A stretch of DNA of 60,054 nucleotides from Petrocella sp. FN5 (GCF_029210395.1 NZ_JARGDP010000013.1:1-60054), one strand, 5' to 3'. Positions 26,554 through 35,026 are shown, counted from the first letter of the stretch. Notes: generated by a model from the letters alone, not told the origin. Made by a program: numbers and translations.

Positions 26554-26583
26554 TTTACATACCCTACAGGGGTATGGTATATT
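26554..26583 (+). promoter_or_regulatory. csoR promoter with CsoR-type operator
   Basis: TTTACA (26554-26559) and TATATT (26578-26583) are 18 bp apart. The spacer holds CATACCCTACAGGGGTATG (26558-26576), a GC-core palindrome flanked by A/T of the ATACCC..GGGGTAT type known for copper-sensing CsoR. This implies copper-dependent derepression of csoR and the genes after it. Confidence 0.8.
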
Positions 26584-26603
26584 GAGCCAAAGGAGGTGTT
26601 GTT

Positions 26604-26906
26604 ATGGAACAGTCCCACATCAATCAAAAGATACCAACCGAAAAATCAATAAAAAATCAAAAATCAGTTATGGACAGACTGAGTAAAATAGAGGGTCAGA
26701 TTCGTGGCATAAAAAATATGATTGAACAAGAAGCATATTGCGATGATATTATTAATCAAATAGAGGCTTCGCGATCTGCACTTCATTCTGTTCAAATTAT
26801 TTTGCTAGAGAGCCATATAAAAAATTGTGTTATAGATCAGTTACAACAGGGTGATTCTGATGCTGTAGATGAAATATTAAAAACGATTAAGAAACTAACA
26901 AAATGA
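26604..26906 (+). CDS. csoR: Copper-sensing repressor CsoR
   Basis: A 100-residue all-helical regulator of the CsoR/RcnR family. The core is RLSKIEGQIRGIKNMIEQEAYC. The copper ligand set is visible: one Cys in AYCDDI, then His and Cys spaced H-x3-C in ESHIKNC. In the family, Cu(I) binding releases DNA. The operator lies within its own promoter. It precedes a truncated CopA remnant. AAGGAGG at 26590-26596 sets the start. Cys-His-Cys argues for copper over the RcnR or FrmR branches. Confidence 0.9.
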   Translation: MEQSHINQKIPTEKSIKNQKSVMDRLSKIEGQIRGIKNMIEQEAYCDDIINQIEASRSALHSVQIILLESHIKNCVIDQLQQGDSDAVDEILKTIKKLTK

Positions 26907-26959
26907 CAAGAAATAATTGACAACGATGATATGAACAACACAATGCGAAAGGAGCCTTG

Positions 26960-27307
26960 ATGGATAATCCGGGATATAAAGCAGTGCTTGATGAGGAAAA
27001 AAACACACAAAAAATAACATTAAGAGTCAAAGGTATGAGTTGTACAGCTTGTGCAAGTAGTATAGAAAAAGCATTAAATATTGTAGACGGCGTTGTAACG
27101 GCTAATGTTAACTTTGCAGTTGAAAAGGTAACCATTGAATATGAACCAATAAAAGTAAGGCTTATAGATCTTCAGAAGAAGGTTGCTTCACTTGGATTAT
27201 TACATCCAATGCTAGGCGCTGCTGCCATGGCTATAAGTTCATTGAATGTGGTATACAACTCTTTAAGACTCAGAAAAGTAGATATAAGCCCAAGTTATGT
27301 AGTATAA
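26960..27307 (+). pseudogene. Internally deleted copper ATPase CopA (HMA joined to last helix)
   Basis: This 115-residue frame joins two ends of a P-type copper ATPase. Residues about 18-80 are an N-terminal HMA domain with GMSCTACASS. Then, after KKVASLG, comes LLHPMLGAAAMAISSLNVVY plus NSLRLRK, which is the final transmembrane helix and tail of CopA. The whole core (DKTGT phosphorylation site, ATP domain and six helices, some 600 residues) is absent. The frame is kept, with AAAGGAG before ATG 26960. It may now act as a membrane-tethered copper chaperone or be a dead remnant. Confidence 0.8.
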
Positions 27308-27343
27308 TATATCAAGTCAATCAGGGGGAAGGAAATTTGATAG

Positions 27344-27816
27344 ATGATGAAACAATCCATAAGAAATTTTATAATTCAAACATGCGTAGTAGCCTTAGTT
27401 GCCTTTATAATACAACTAATTTGGGAGTATAGTCAGTGCGGACCTTTTTATATTGCGGATGATCTAACTGGCCATACAAGACTCATGATTAGCGCCACAA
27501 TTGGAGACATGAATATGAGTATAGTGTTGCTTTGGATGCTGATGTTCATAAATAAGGATGTGAATTGGTTAATAGGCAAATGGTATAGACACGACTATAC
27601 GATCATGGTTTTTTATGCATTATTTTAAGTTTTTATTTTGAAATTCATGCATTGCATACAGGCCGTTGGGGATACAATCCGGATACCATGCCTATAATAC
27701 CTGGAACACCTATCGGATGGTTGCCTGTTATTCAGTTACTTATACTTTTTCCAATTATATTTATGGTAAGTCGTAGATTATATATTCAGCTTTCAAAAAA
27801 GCTAAAGTCCGATTAG
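27344..27816 (+). pseudogene. Four-helix membrane protein of unknown function, frameshifted
   Basis: The first frame (27344-27628) gives three hydrophobic helices with LIWEYSQCGPFYI and stops soon after a T6 run (27609-27614). Restoring one T there (or in the T4 run at 27623-27626) continues into a frame reading SFYFEIHALHTGRWGYNP and PIGWLPVIQLLILFPIIF, which ends at TAG 27814. The combined product of about 157 residues is a membrane protein I cannot name. A GGGGGAAGG site precedes the start. It lies within the copper cluster, between the CopA remnant and a strong terminator. Confidence 0.65.
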
Positions 27817-27837
27817 TATTAATGTCTTTTGTTATAG

Positions 27838-27878
27838 AATGCCGCCAATTGGTTTCGTACTTTTGGCGGCATTTTTTT
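27838..27878 (+). terminator. Intrinsic terminator after the csoR transcript
   Basis: AATGCCGCCAA (27838-27848) pairs with TTGGCGGCATT (27863-27873) around a 14-nt loop, followed by seven T. A strong rho-independent terminator. Confidence 0.92.
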
Positions 27879-27978
27879 ATTGTTTCTCACAACCTTTTTT
27901 TAAGCAATAATCATATTTCTGCCATAGTTATCCTTGATAATTGAGTAATAAGAACAATAGAAAAGGAGTCAGTCCAAA

Positions 27979-28086
27979 ACGACTTTAAGCAGCGATGCAA
28001 TTGACAAACTGAAAGTATTATACGTTAATGGCGAAATCACAGAAGAAGAATTTTTAAAACGTAAATATGTAATTGAGAGAAAGTAG
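27979..28086 (+). CDS. SHOCT-like mini-protein with non-standard ACG start
   Basis: An open frame of about 35 residues reads LSSDAIDKLKVLYVNGEITE followed by EEFLKRK, the short C-terminal oligomerisation (SHOCT) signature. No ATG, GTG or TTG is available in frame. A good AAAAGGAG site lies 10 nt before an ACG codon at 27979, which could be a mutated ATG. It ends 7 bp before the next gene. It is either translated weakly or a decayed first gene of this operon. Confidence 0.45.
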   Translation, partial: TTLSSDAIDKLKVLYVNGEITEEEFLKRKYVIERK

Positions 28087-28093
28087 GTTTATT

Positions 28094-28927
28094 ATGAAAA
28101 AAACGAATATATTATTAGTAATTATTGGAATAACGTTTTTAAGTATTGGGATAGGTGGCTACTTACTAACGAGAGATAGTGACAATATTCAAGGACGCAA
28201 TTATCGTGGAATGGACCCAATTGAGGGAGAATCTATCAGTTTCGGGGATGATTTCTTCAGTGATGGCTATAGGATGCGCGGCATCAATGCGTTCAATCAA
28301 GATGTAAACAAGGGTGAAAAGTTTGAATTAGATCTGTTAAAAGTAGAAGTAGAAGAGTATATAGATAGATATGATAGTGGTCTTGCTATAGCGGATATAT
28401 TTATTTATGAGGACAGCGCGTATTATTTTTCTATTGTTGAAGAAAGTACAGGTAGAGGCGCTATGGAGTTGCTGGTTAATCCTTATACGAAAGAAGTTTT
28501 CCCTGAGTACGGACCGAATATGATGTGGAATTTGAAGTATGGCATGCATAATACCGGTGGTATGATGGGAAGAGGCATGATGGGTAACCAAAGATTTGGT
28601 AATAGGTCTGGCATGATGTCTGGTCGTGGAATCTTCGGGAATTCATACGATGATGATGATTATAATAGCAGCTTCACAGAAGACAATGTAATTGATGATA
28701 AAGAGGCCTATACGATAGGTGAGGCCTATCTTATGAAAAATAATAATGAATTTACACTCGGTGAAGCATATCATGCGTTTTATGGTTATTACACCTTCCA
28801 TGTTGAAAAAGATGGAAAACCAACAGGCATGATGAGTGTTAATGGGTTTACCGGTCAAGTATGGTATCATGATTGGCATGGTGAATTAATTGAGATTATT
28901 GAAGGACATGAAAATGAAGTACAGTAA
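28094..28927 (+). CDS. Membrane-anchored Met-rich protein with PepSY-like repeats
   Basis: A 277-residue protein with an N-terminal signal anchor (residues 5-26). A first domain has SIVEESTGRGAMELLVNPYT, and a second has GYYTFHVEKDGKPTGMMSVN. They look like two copies of a PepSY-like fold. Between them is a Met/Gly/Arg-rich loop (about residues 160-185, with GGMMGRGMMGNQRF). Met-rich loops bind Cu(I) in copper-resistance proteins, which suits the neighbourhood. The start at 28094 is behind AGTAGG. The family assignment is tentative. Confidence 0.6.
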   Translation: MKKTNILLVIIGITFLSIGIGGYLLTRDSDNIQGRNYRGMDPIEGESISFGDDFFSDGYRMRGINAFNQDVNKGEKFELDLLKVEVEEYIDRYDSGLAIADIFIYEDSAYYFSIVEESTGRGAMELLVNPYTKEVFPEYGPNMMWNLKYGMHNTGGMMGRGMMGNQRFGNRSGMMSGRGIFGNSYDDDDYNSSFTEDNVIDDKEAYTIGEAYLMKNNNEFTLGEAYHAFYGYYTFHVEKDGKPTGMMSVNGFTGQVWYHDWHGELIEIIEGHENEVQ

Positions 28928-28980
28928 TTTATAGAAAATCCATTATAATTAACTTCTATATGAAATAAAGGAGTGATATT

Positions 28981-29115
28981 ATGCTAAATAAAATCAAGGA
29001 AAGTTTGAAAAAATTAATGGATAAGATTGCTGAACAAAACAAGGCAAACTATGGTGAAGGCGGCATTAATTGTTGTGAGTTAAAAGATAATACAGAAAAT
29101 AAAAGCAAACGGTAA
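28981..29115 (+). CDS. Small CC-motif putative metal-binding protein (LDCC-like)
   Basis: A 44-residue protein with a strong AAAGGAG site at 28967-28973. It has an amphipathic Lys-rich N-terminal helix and then NYGEGGINCCELKD. This resembles the short LDCC-motif putative metal-binding proteins of clostridia (FGxGRLDCCxLN), with Ile-Asn replacing Leu-Asp. The function of that family is unproven. It closes the copper region and lies just before the iron-transporter promoter. Confidence 0.6.
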   Translation: MLNKIKESLKKLMDKIAEQNKANYGEGGINCCELKDNTENKSKR

Positions 29116-29175
29116 ATATCTAAGTATGTTAAGTCCATGAAAATCTATATTATGAATGTGGGATTAGTTTGGGTA

Positions 29176-29204
29176 TTGACATGAGATGAGTTCTCATTTA
29201 TAAT
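29176..29204 (+). promoter_or_regulatory. Consensus promoter with Fur/DtxR-like operator
   Basis: TTGACA (29176-29181) and TATAAT (29199-29204) with a 17-bp spacer are a full SigA consensus. The spacer contains TGAGATGAGTTCTCA (29182-29196), a 15-bp site with inverted TGAGA/TCTCA arms, similar in layout to metal-dependent repressor boxes. Iron-loaded Fur or DtxR/IdeR would block the promoter. Regulator identity is inferred. Confidence 0.75.
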
Positions 29205-29243
29205 TCATTTTGCGCAAATGACTATTACTATCAATAAGATGCC

Positions 29244-30281
29244 ATGGAGGAAACAAATGAAAAAATAGTATCAATGATCATCGTAGCAGTATTGTTGGTA
29301 AGTGTTGCAGGGTGTGGAGTAGAAGAAGAGAAAGTGGTCAATATCTATACAGACAGACATTATGATACAGACCAAGATTTATACGATAAATTCACGGAGC
29401 AAACAGGTATTGTTGTAAACGTCGTAAAGGCAGATTCAGATGAACTGCTCGAAAGATTGAAGGCAGAAGGTGAAAATACAGAGGCAGATCTTCTTGTGAC
29501 ATCAGATGTTGGAAGATTATTCAGAGCTGGAGAGATGGATCTTATTAAGGCGTTTAATTCAGATGTTGTAGAATCAAATGTACCCGAACATTTAAGAGCT
29601 ACAGATGATCTTTGGACTGCATTAACAGTAAGAGCTAGAGTAATTACTTATGCACTAGACAGAGTGGATCCAAGTACATTATCGACCTATGAAGCCTTAA
29701 CTGAACCTGAGTGGGAAGGCAAAGTTCTAGCTAGATCATCAAGTCATATTTACAACCAATCACTATTGGCATCATTCATTGCTCTAAATGGTGAAGAAGC
29801 AGCTAAAGAGTGGGCACAAGGTCTAGTCGCTAATATGGCAAGAACACCTGAAGGTAATGACAGAGACCAAATGAAAGCTGTTGTTGCAGGTGAAGGTGAT
29901 GTAGCCATTGTAAATACTTATTATCTTGGAAAGTTACTTAACTCATCAGATGAGGTAGAAGTAGAAGTTGGCAAACAGATTGGTGTGTTCTTCCCAAATC
30001 AAGAGACAAACGGAACGCATATTAATATTAGTGGCGCTGCATTGACAAAATATGGAACGAATGATGAAGCTGCGATCGAACTTTTAGAATTTTTGACAGG
30101 ATCAGAAGCACAAAATGACTATGCAAGTGCAAATTATGAATATCCTGTCAATGAAGCAGTGGCGCCATCTGATTTGCTAAAAAGCTTTGGAGAATTGAAG
30201 ATTCAGAATATTGCTTTATCATTGCTAGGTGAATACAATGATAAAGCAGTTAAAATATTTAATGAAGTTGGTTGGCAATAA
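29244..30281 (+). CDS. Ferric iron ABC transporter, substrate-binding lipoprotein (FutA/FbpA type)
   Basis: A 345-residue periplasmic-type binding protein. It has a lipobox LVSVAGC, then VVNIYTDRHYDTDQDLYDKF, the typical FutA/AfuA opening with an iron-ligand Tyr. A NTYYLGKLL segment supplies the paired Tyr. The start is uncertain. The ATG with the correct ribosome spacing is 29257, but it reads ATG-AAA-AAA-TAG. One more A in its A6 run would give the natural signal peptide MKKIVSMIIVAVLL. As read, translation could start at 29244, whose ATG overlaps the GGAGG, or at 29274. First gene of the iron operon. Confidence 0.82.
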   Translation: MEETNEKIVSMIIVAVLLVSVAGCGVEEEKVVNIYTDRHYDTDQDLYDKFTEQTGIVVNVVKADSDELLERLKAEGENTEADLLVTSDVGRLFRAGEMDLIKAFNSDVVESNVPEHLRATDDLWTALTVRARVITYALDRVDPSTLSTYEALTEPEWEGKVLARSSSHIYNQSLLASFIALNGEEAAKEWAQGLVANMARTPEGNDRDQMKAVVAGEGDVAIVNTYYLGKLLNSSDEVEVEVGKQIGVFFPNQETNGTHINISGAALTKYGTNDEAAIELLEFLTGSEAQNDYASANYEYPVNEAVAPSDLLKSFGELKIQNIALSLLGEYNDKAVKIFNEVGWQ

Positions 30282-31907
30282 TTGTTTGCAAGATTTAAAG
30301 AAAGGGGACTGAGTCCCCTTTTTGTAATTGTTACTTTAATCATTGTGGCTATAGTATTACCATCAGTTTTTATATTCATTCGACTTTTTCACCCGGTTAC
30401 AGAATCTTGGTTACATATTAAAGAATATGTTCTGGCAGATTATATTCATAATTCGTTGGTTCTTGTGGCTGGAGTTAGTGTGATAACAGGAATACTAGGC
30501 ACATTTTTTGCATGGTCATTATCAAAGTATCAATGGCGCTTTGGGTTATTACTTGAAAGTTTATTATTTCTTCCAATGGCGATACCACCTTATATCGCAG
30601 GCTATGTTTATGGTGGTATTTTCACACCTTTTGGAACACTTGATAGAATACTAAATCAAGTTGGCAAAGAGCCTATTCGAGTTGATATTTTGTCTAAAGG
30701 TGGTGCGATATTTGTTTTCAGTTTGTTCTTGACGCCCGATGTCTTTCTTGTAACAAAAGTTTTTTTTGAGAAGCTACCTAAAAACATAGAGGAATCCTCT
30801 AGACTCTTAGGAAGAAATCAGAGCGCCACTTTTTTTAGGGTGATTCTACCGATGTCAAGGGGCGCGTTAGTAGGTGGTATTGTACTTGTGATGCTGGAAG
30901 TATTAAACGATTATGGTTTGGTTCGCTATTTTGGTATTCCAACTTTTAGTACAGCTATTTATCAAACATGGTTTGGTATGAGTGACGTAGATGGTGCGGT
31001 AAGGTTGGCTGCCAGTCTCATGAGTATTGTCATTATAATACTACTGATGGAGCAGTTTTTCAGAGGGCGAGGACGTTTGAGTCAAGCTAGGGCGATATCA
31101 GATGGGGGCATAAAGAAGCGTGCCTCGAAAGTCTACAAAGTCGTTTTCTATGTGCTTACCTTTGTTTATCTATCGCTCGCCTTGATTCTTCCAATCACTC
31201 AATTGGTTTGGTGGAGTTCAATTGCTAAACAAACCAACGTTATGAGGCGATTCGGTTCTATTTTGTTTAATACAATTAGTGTTGGTGTTATCGTCACAAT
31301 CCTTGTGGTTGTTTGTGGCATTCTTATCGGCAACTTGAATCGGCTCAATCCGAGCATATTGTCAAAAATATATGCGCGAATTGTTATTTTAGGCTACTCC
31401 GTTCCGGCATCGATCATAGCAATCGGCGTACTTGTTACGTTTATTAGTGTCGATCGTAGCTTATCAGGACTATATGGTATCCTTGATTTGAAGAATTTAT
31501 TTCTAACAAGCAGTAAGTTTATCCTCATTTTTGCTCTAACCATAAGGTTTATGGCCATTGGCTTTAATAGCATTGAATCCGGATTTAGCAAGATGGGGAA
31601 GAAACATTATGAAGCCAGTAAGCTTTTAGGACGTGATGAGTGGTACACTTTTAGGTATGTTGATTTTCCGATATTAAAACCAGCAATCATAAGTGCAGCC
31701 ATTTTTGCGTTTGTTGACGTGTTAAAGGAGTTACCGTTAACCCTTATACTAAGACCATTCAACTTTGATACATTGGCTACAAGAGTATTTACCTATGCTG
31801 GTGATGAGATGATTCATGAAGCCAGTGTCTATTCTCTCATTATTATTGGTGTGAGTATTGTTGCATTGATTTTGCTTAGTTTTATAAGAAAGGGGACCAG
31901 AATATGA
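30282..31907 (+). CDS. Ferric iron ABC transporter permease (FbpB type)
   Basis: A 541-residue permease made of two homologous halves, each with about six helices and an EAA loop: ESSRLLGRNQSATFFRVILP and EASKLLGRDEWYTFRYVDFP. This double layout is that of iron(III) permeases. The start appears to be TTG 30282, directly after the binding-protein stop, with only a weak site. Within codons 7-14 the mRNA forms a strong hairpin followed by five T (30301-30323). That could lower permease expression relative to the binding protein. It overlaps the ATPase gene by 4 bp. Confidence 0.9.
   Translation: MFARFKERGLSPLFVIVTLIIVAIVLPSVFIFIRLFHPVTESWLHIKEYVLADYIHNSLVLVAGVSVITGILGTFFAWSLSKYQWRFGLLLESLLFLPMAIPPYIAGYVYGGIFTPFGTLDRILNQVGKEPIRVDILSKGGAIFVFSLFLTPDVFLVTKVFFEKLPKNIEESSRLLGRNQSATFFRVILPMSRGALVGGIVLVMLEVLNDYGLVRYFGIPTFSTAIYQTWFGMSDVDGAVRLAASLMSIVIIILLMEQFFRGRGRLSQARAISDGGIKKRASKVYKVVFYVLTFVYLSLALILPITQLVWWSSIAKQTNVMRRFGSILFNTISVGVIVTILVVVCGILIGNLNRLNPSILSKIYARIVILGYSVPASIIAIGVLVTFISVDRSLSGLYGILDLKNLFLTSSKFILIFALTIRFMAIGFNSIESGFSKMGKKHYEASKLLGRDEWYTFRYVDFPILKPAIISAAIFAFVDVLKELPLTLILRPFNFDTLATRVFTYAGDEMIHEASVYSLIIIGVSIVALILLSFIRKGTRI
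30301..30323 (+). promoter_or_regulatory. Terminator-like hairpin inside the permease start
   Basis: AAAGGGGACT (30301-30310) pairs perfectly with AGTCCCCTTT (30312-30321) around one central G, and two further T follow. The stem is within the first codons of the permease gene. It can act as an attenuator and as a 3' stabiliser for the binding-protein mRNA. Confidence 0.65.
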
Positions 31908-32587
31908 TTAAGCTAATAAATATTTCCTTTCAGTATGACAATGCGAGTACTGAAACGCTGAAAAATATTAATCTAGAACTTGAAACAGGTGAAGTACTTG
32001 CAGTTGTTGGACCAAGTGGCGGTGGTAAGTCAACTTTACTCCGTGTAATTGCAGGTCTTGAAAAACCTAAAGTAGGTGAAATATTTTTGGGAGAAAAGTG
32101 TTTATGCAAAAAAGGAACATTTGTTAATCCTGAAAAGCGAGGCATTGGCATGTTATTTCAAGATTATGCACTGTTTCCCCATATGACAGTAGCAAAAAAT
32201 ATTGAATATGGGCTTATAGGCATGAATACCACCGAGAGAAAAAAACGCGTCAAAGAAGTCCTTGGTTTGGTCAATTTGGTTGAATATGAAAAAAGATATC
32301 CCCACGAGTTAAGCGGCGGTCAACAACAACGCATTGCACTAGCCAGGGCCATAGCGGCAACACCAAAGATATTACTACTGGATGAACCTTTTAGTAATCT
32401 TGATACACATTTACTTCAAAGTGTTCGTGAAGAACTTTTTGGAATTATTCGTGAGATTGGTATAACAACAATTATGGTTACGCATAACCCAGAAGATGCT
32501 ACTACACAAGCGGATCGCGTGATTGAGATTGTTGAGGGCATTGCTTCGGAGAAAAACTGGACTAAAAATAACAAAGGATTTATCTGA
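31904..32587 (+). CDS. Ferric iron ABC transporter ATP-binding protein (FbpC type)
   Basis: A 227-residue ATPase. Walker A is GPSGGGKST, Q-loop MLFQDYALFPHM, signature HELSGGQQQR, Walker B ILLLDEPFSNLD, and H-loop TIMVTHNPEDA. It is shorter than classic FbpC (about 350) because it lacks the C-terminal TOBE/regulatory domain. Its ATG overlaps the permease stop. It powers ferric-iron uptake with the two preceding genes. Iron demand by nitrogenase elsewhere in the window is compatible but not evidence of linkage. Confidence 0.9.
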   Translation: MIKLINISFQYDNASTETLKNINLELETGEVLAVVGPSGGGKSTLLRVIAGLEKPKVGEIFLGEKCLCKKGTFVNPEKRGIGMLFQDYALFPHMTVAKNIEYGLIGMNTTERKKRVKEVLGLVNLVEYEKRYPHELSGGQQQRIALARAIAATPKILLLDEPFSNLDTHLLQSVREELFGIIREIGITTIMVTHNPEDATTQADRVIEIVEGIASEKNWTKNNKGFI

Positions 32588-32773
32588 AACAAAATCAGGA
32601 TAAGTCCTTTTGCTGCAATTTAATTCTAAGCTAACCCTATATTCAAAACTATAATTGCTGAGTGCTTTTATCAAAAGTTATATAAATGTATAATTCAGTC
32701 ATATTTTAAACAAATTTGGTCGGTATAATCTAATATAAGATGAAAGAGAATTCTAATATTAGGAGTGTTAATT

Positions 32774-33466
32774 ATGAAAAAATATATGAATAACCATAAG
32801 AAAGTCATTATATCTCTAGGAATTGTTGCCGCCATAGCAAGTTTGGCGTATTTGTATAGAAATGACATTAACAATATTTTTGAAACCCTATCAAGTGGCA
32901 CCGTGGATGATCTGGTGACTTTGATTCAAAGCTGGGGTATCGGTGCGCCCATTGTAAGCATATTGCTGATGATTTTGCAGGCCTATATAGCACCAATTCC
33001 CTCGTTTTTAATTGCAGGGGCCAATGGACTGGTCTTTGGCACTGTTGGTGGTATTATCATATCTTGGATCGGTGGCATGCTGGGTGCTATGGGTACTTTT
33101 TATCTAGCGAGACTACTGGGCTCAAAATTTGTGAAGAAATTTGTCCAAAGCAATAGCCTCATGGAAAAGGTAGATGAAATCAGCCAAAAGCACGGTACGA
33201 AGGTTGTTTTTATCGGTAGGCTATTACCCTTTATATCCTTTGACTTTTTAAGTTATGCGGCAGGGCTTAGCACCATGAAACCATGGCGATTTTTTCTCGC
33301 CACGGCAATAGGGATGATACCTGGTACAGCAGCCTATGTATTACTTGGGAATCAAATACTAAAATACAGCCGCTATACCAATCAAATGTTTTGGATCACC
33401 ATTGTACTCATACTTGTCTTTATTGTGTATTCCAAAATAAAAAGGCGGATTCGCCAAGAATCGTAA
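32774..33466 (+). CDS. TVP38/TMEM64 family membrane protein
   Basis: A 230-residue membrane protein. A short N-terminal helix (about 13-30) precedes the SNARE-associated/DedA-like domain with IAPIPSFLIAGANGLVFG, GGMLGAMGTFYLARLLG and FIGRLLPFISFDFLSYAAG. The last is the conserved core with re-entrant loops and an essential Arg. DedA/TVP38 relatives handle lipid scrambling or export. The start at 32774 has AGGAG upstream; the GTG at 32765 overlaps that site. It is a separate unit from the iron operon, 186 bp away. Confidence 0.87.
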   Translation: MKKYMNNHKKVIISLGIVAAIASLAYLYRNDINNIFETLSSGTVDDLVTLIQSWGIGAPIVSILLMILQAYIAPIPSFLIAGANGLVFGTVGGIIISWIGGMLGAMGTFYLARLLGSKFVKKFVQSNSLMEKVDEISQKHGTKVVFIGRLLPFISFDFLSYAAGLSTMKPWRFFLATAIGMIPGTAAYVLLGNQILKYSRYTNQMFWITIVLILVFIVYSKIKRRIRQES

Positions 33467-33487
33467 TAGGTACAAAGCGCTAAGCCT

Positions 33488-35026
33488 CTATAAAGTGGAT
33501 TTGATATAATCTATAAATAGATCGGCCAGCTTGGGATCGAACTGGGTGTAGGTACAGCGTCTTATTTCGTCTATGGCTTCATCGGGTAGCATGGCCTCTT
33601 TGTAGGGGCGATTGCTGATCATGGCATCATAGCTATCACATAAGTTCAAGATGCGGGCCCCTAGAGGAATGGCTTCACCGGCAATGCCACGAGGGTAACC
33701 CAACCCGTCATAACGTTCATGATGACAAAGCACGATATCCTGAACCTCGGAAAAGCTACCACAACTCTTTAACACCCTGTATCCGACATCCACGTGCTTC
33801 TTAATAATATCGTGTTCGAAGACCGTTAAACGACGAGGTAACTCTAATATGGCATAGTCGATGGCTATTTTCCCGATGTCGTGAACAAGTCCGGCTGTCT
33901 CATAGGCAATACGTTGGTTATGATCATAATCCAGAAAAGACGTGAAACCAATAATATGTTCTCGAACCCGTTTTACATGTTCCTCTTCTCTTGGATGCTT
34001 TTCATGTAAAGTAGATAAGATCCCTTTAATTACATTCTGATGATAATTCTCATTCATAAGCAATTTCTTTTGATACATTCGGTCTTCTGACAGCTTTAAC
34101 ACATCAAGAATCGACTCATCCTCGTGTTCTTTTACCGCAGCGCCAAAAGCAATGGACAGATGAATGCCATTAACTTTTAGTGTGCTTTCTTGAGATTGAA
34201 GACGTTTTAGAATCATTTCCACTGTAGCTTTATCAACTTTGTTTAGGATGACCGCGAATTCGTCTCCGCCATATCTGGCCACAATTTCATCTTCACGAAA
34301 ATGTTCTTTGATAAATTTCCCCGCGGCTCTAAGAAGCTGATCTCCCATAGCATGGCCAAAAGTATCGTTCATTATTTTTAATCCATTCACATCGGCCATT
34401 ATAATGGCCACTGGAAGGTGTTTTTTATGATCCACTCTATTTAACTCCTCGTTAAAATAACGTCGGTTATAAAGTCCAGTCAATGTATCATGGAAACTCA
34501 TATATTCAATGCGTTTTTTCTGAATGATTTCATCGGTAATATCTGCAAAGGTACACTGATAATAGCGCCGGCCTTTTAATATGAGTGGATGGCTCGTTAG
34601 TTTATAATAGCGCTTGTGTCCACCAACCGGTAACATAATCTGGTCCACCAATTCAGAATCTTTTTTCTCTAACTTTCGCATATGAAAATAGAGGGTATCT
34701 TGACTTTCTGGGTGAATCATATCTTGAAGCTTGCTGCCTTTGTTTATGGTAGGCATATATTTCTTACACAGATGATTATACTCAAGGATTATAAATTGAT
34801 CATCCAAGTACAGATACATCATAGGTGCTTTGTCAAAAAGGACTTCATATTTCTTTTGGATTGTCTCAAGGGCGGTATAACTTGATTTTAACTCTTCATT
34901 TTGGAAAATAAGTTCTTCATGATATTGTAGTAAATTTTCTACTATATCTTCTCTTGTTTTATCTTTTAGATTCAAGCGTTTGTGTTGATCTAAGGTCTCA
35001 AGAATCCTTTCTCTCATTCTGTCCAT
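33488..35026 (-). CDS. PAS-GGDEF-HD-GYP signalling protein
   Basis: A 512-residue cytoplasmic protein. A short N-terminal helical region is followed by a PAS domain (about 60-170), and a GGDEF domain with the active motif RYGGDEFAVI. A C-terminal HD-GYP domain carries HDIGK and HHERYDGLGYP. It has both a putative c-di-GMP-making and a c-di-GMP-degrading module. The start at 35026 is chosen from GAGGTG upstream. It lies 52 bp after the CheB-CheR fusion gene on the same strand, so the two probably act together. Confidence 0.9.
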   Translation of the reverse strand: MDRMRERILETLDQHKRLNLKDKTREDIVENLLQYHEELIFQNEELKSSYTALETIQKKYEVLFDKAPMMYLYLDDQFIILEYNHLCKKYMPTINKGSKLQDMIHPESQDTLYFHMRKLEKKDSELVDQIMLPVGGHKRYYKLTSHPLILKGRRYYQCTFADITDEIIQKKRIEYMSFHDTLTGLYNRRYFNEELNRVDHKKHLPVAIIMADVNGLKIMNDTFGHAMGDQLLRAAGKFIKEHFREDEIVARYGGDEFAVILNKVDKATVEMILKRLQSQESTLKVNGIHLSIAFGAAVKEHEDESILDVLKLSEDRMYQKKLLMNENYHQNVIKGILSTLHEKHPREEEHVKRVREHIIGFTSFLDYDHNQRIAYETAGLVHDIGKIAIDYAILELPRRLTVFEHDIIKKHVDVGYRVLKSCGSFSEVQDIVLCHHERYDGLGYPRGIAGEAIPLGARILNLCDSYDAMISNRPYKEAMLPDEAIDEIRRCTYTQFDPKLADLFIDYIKSTL

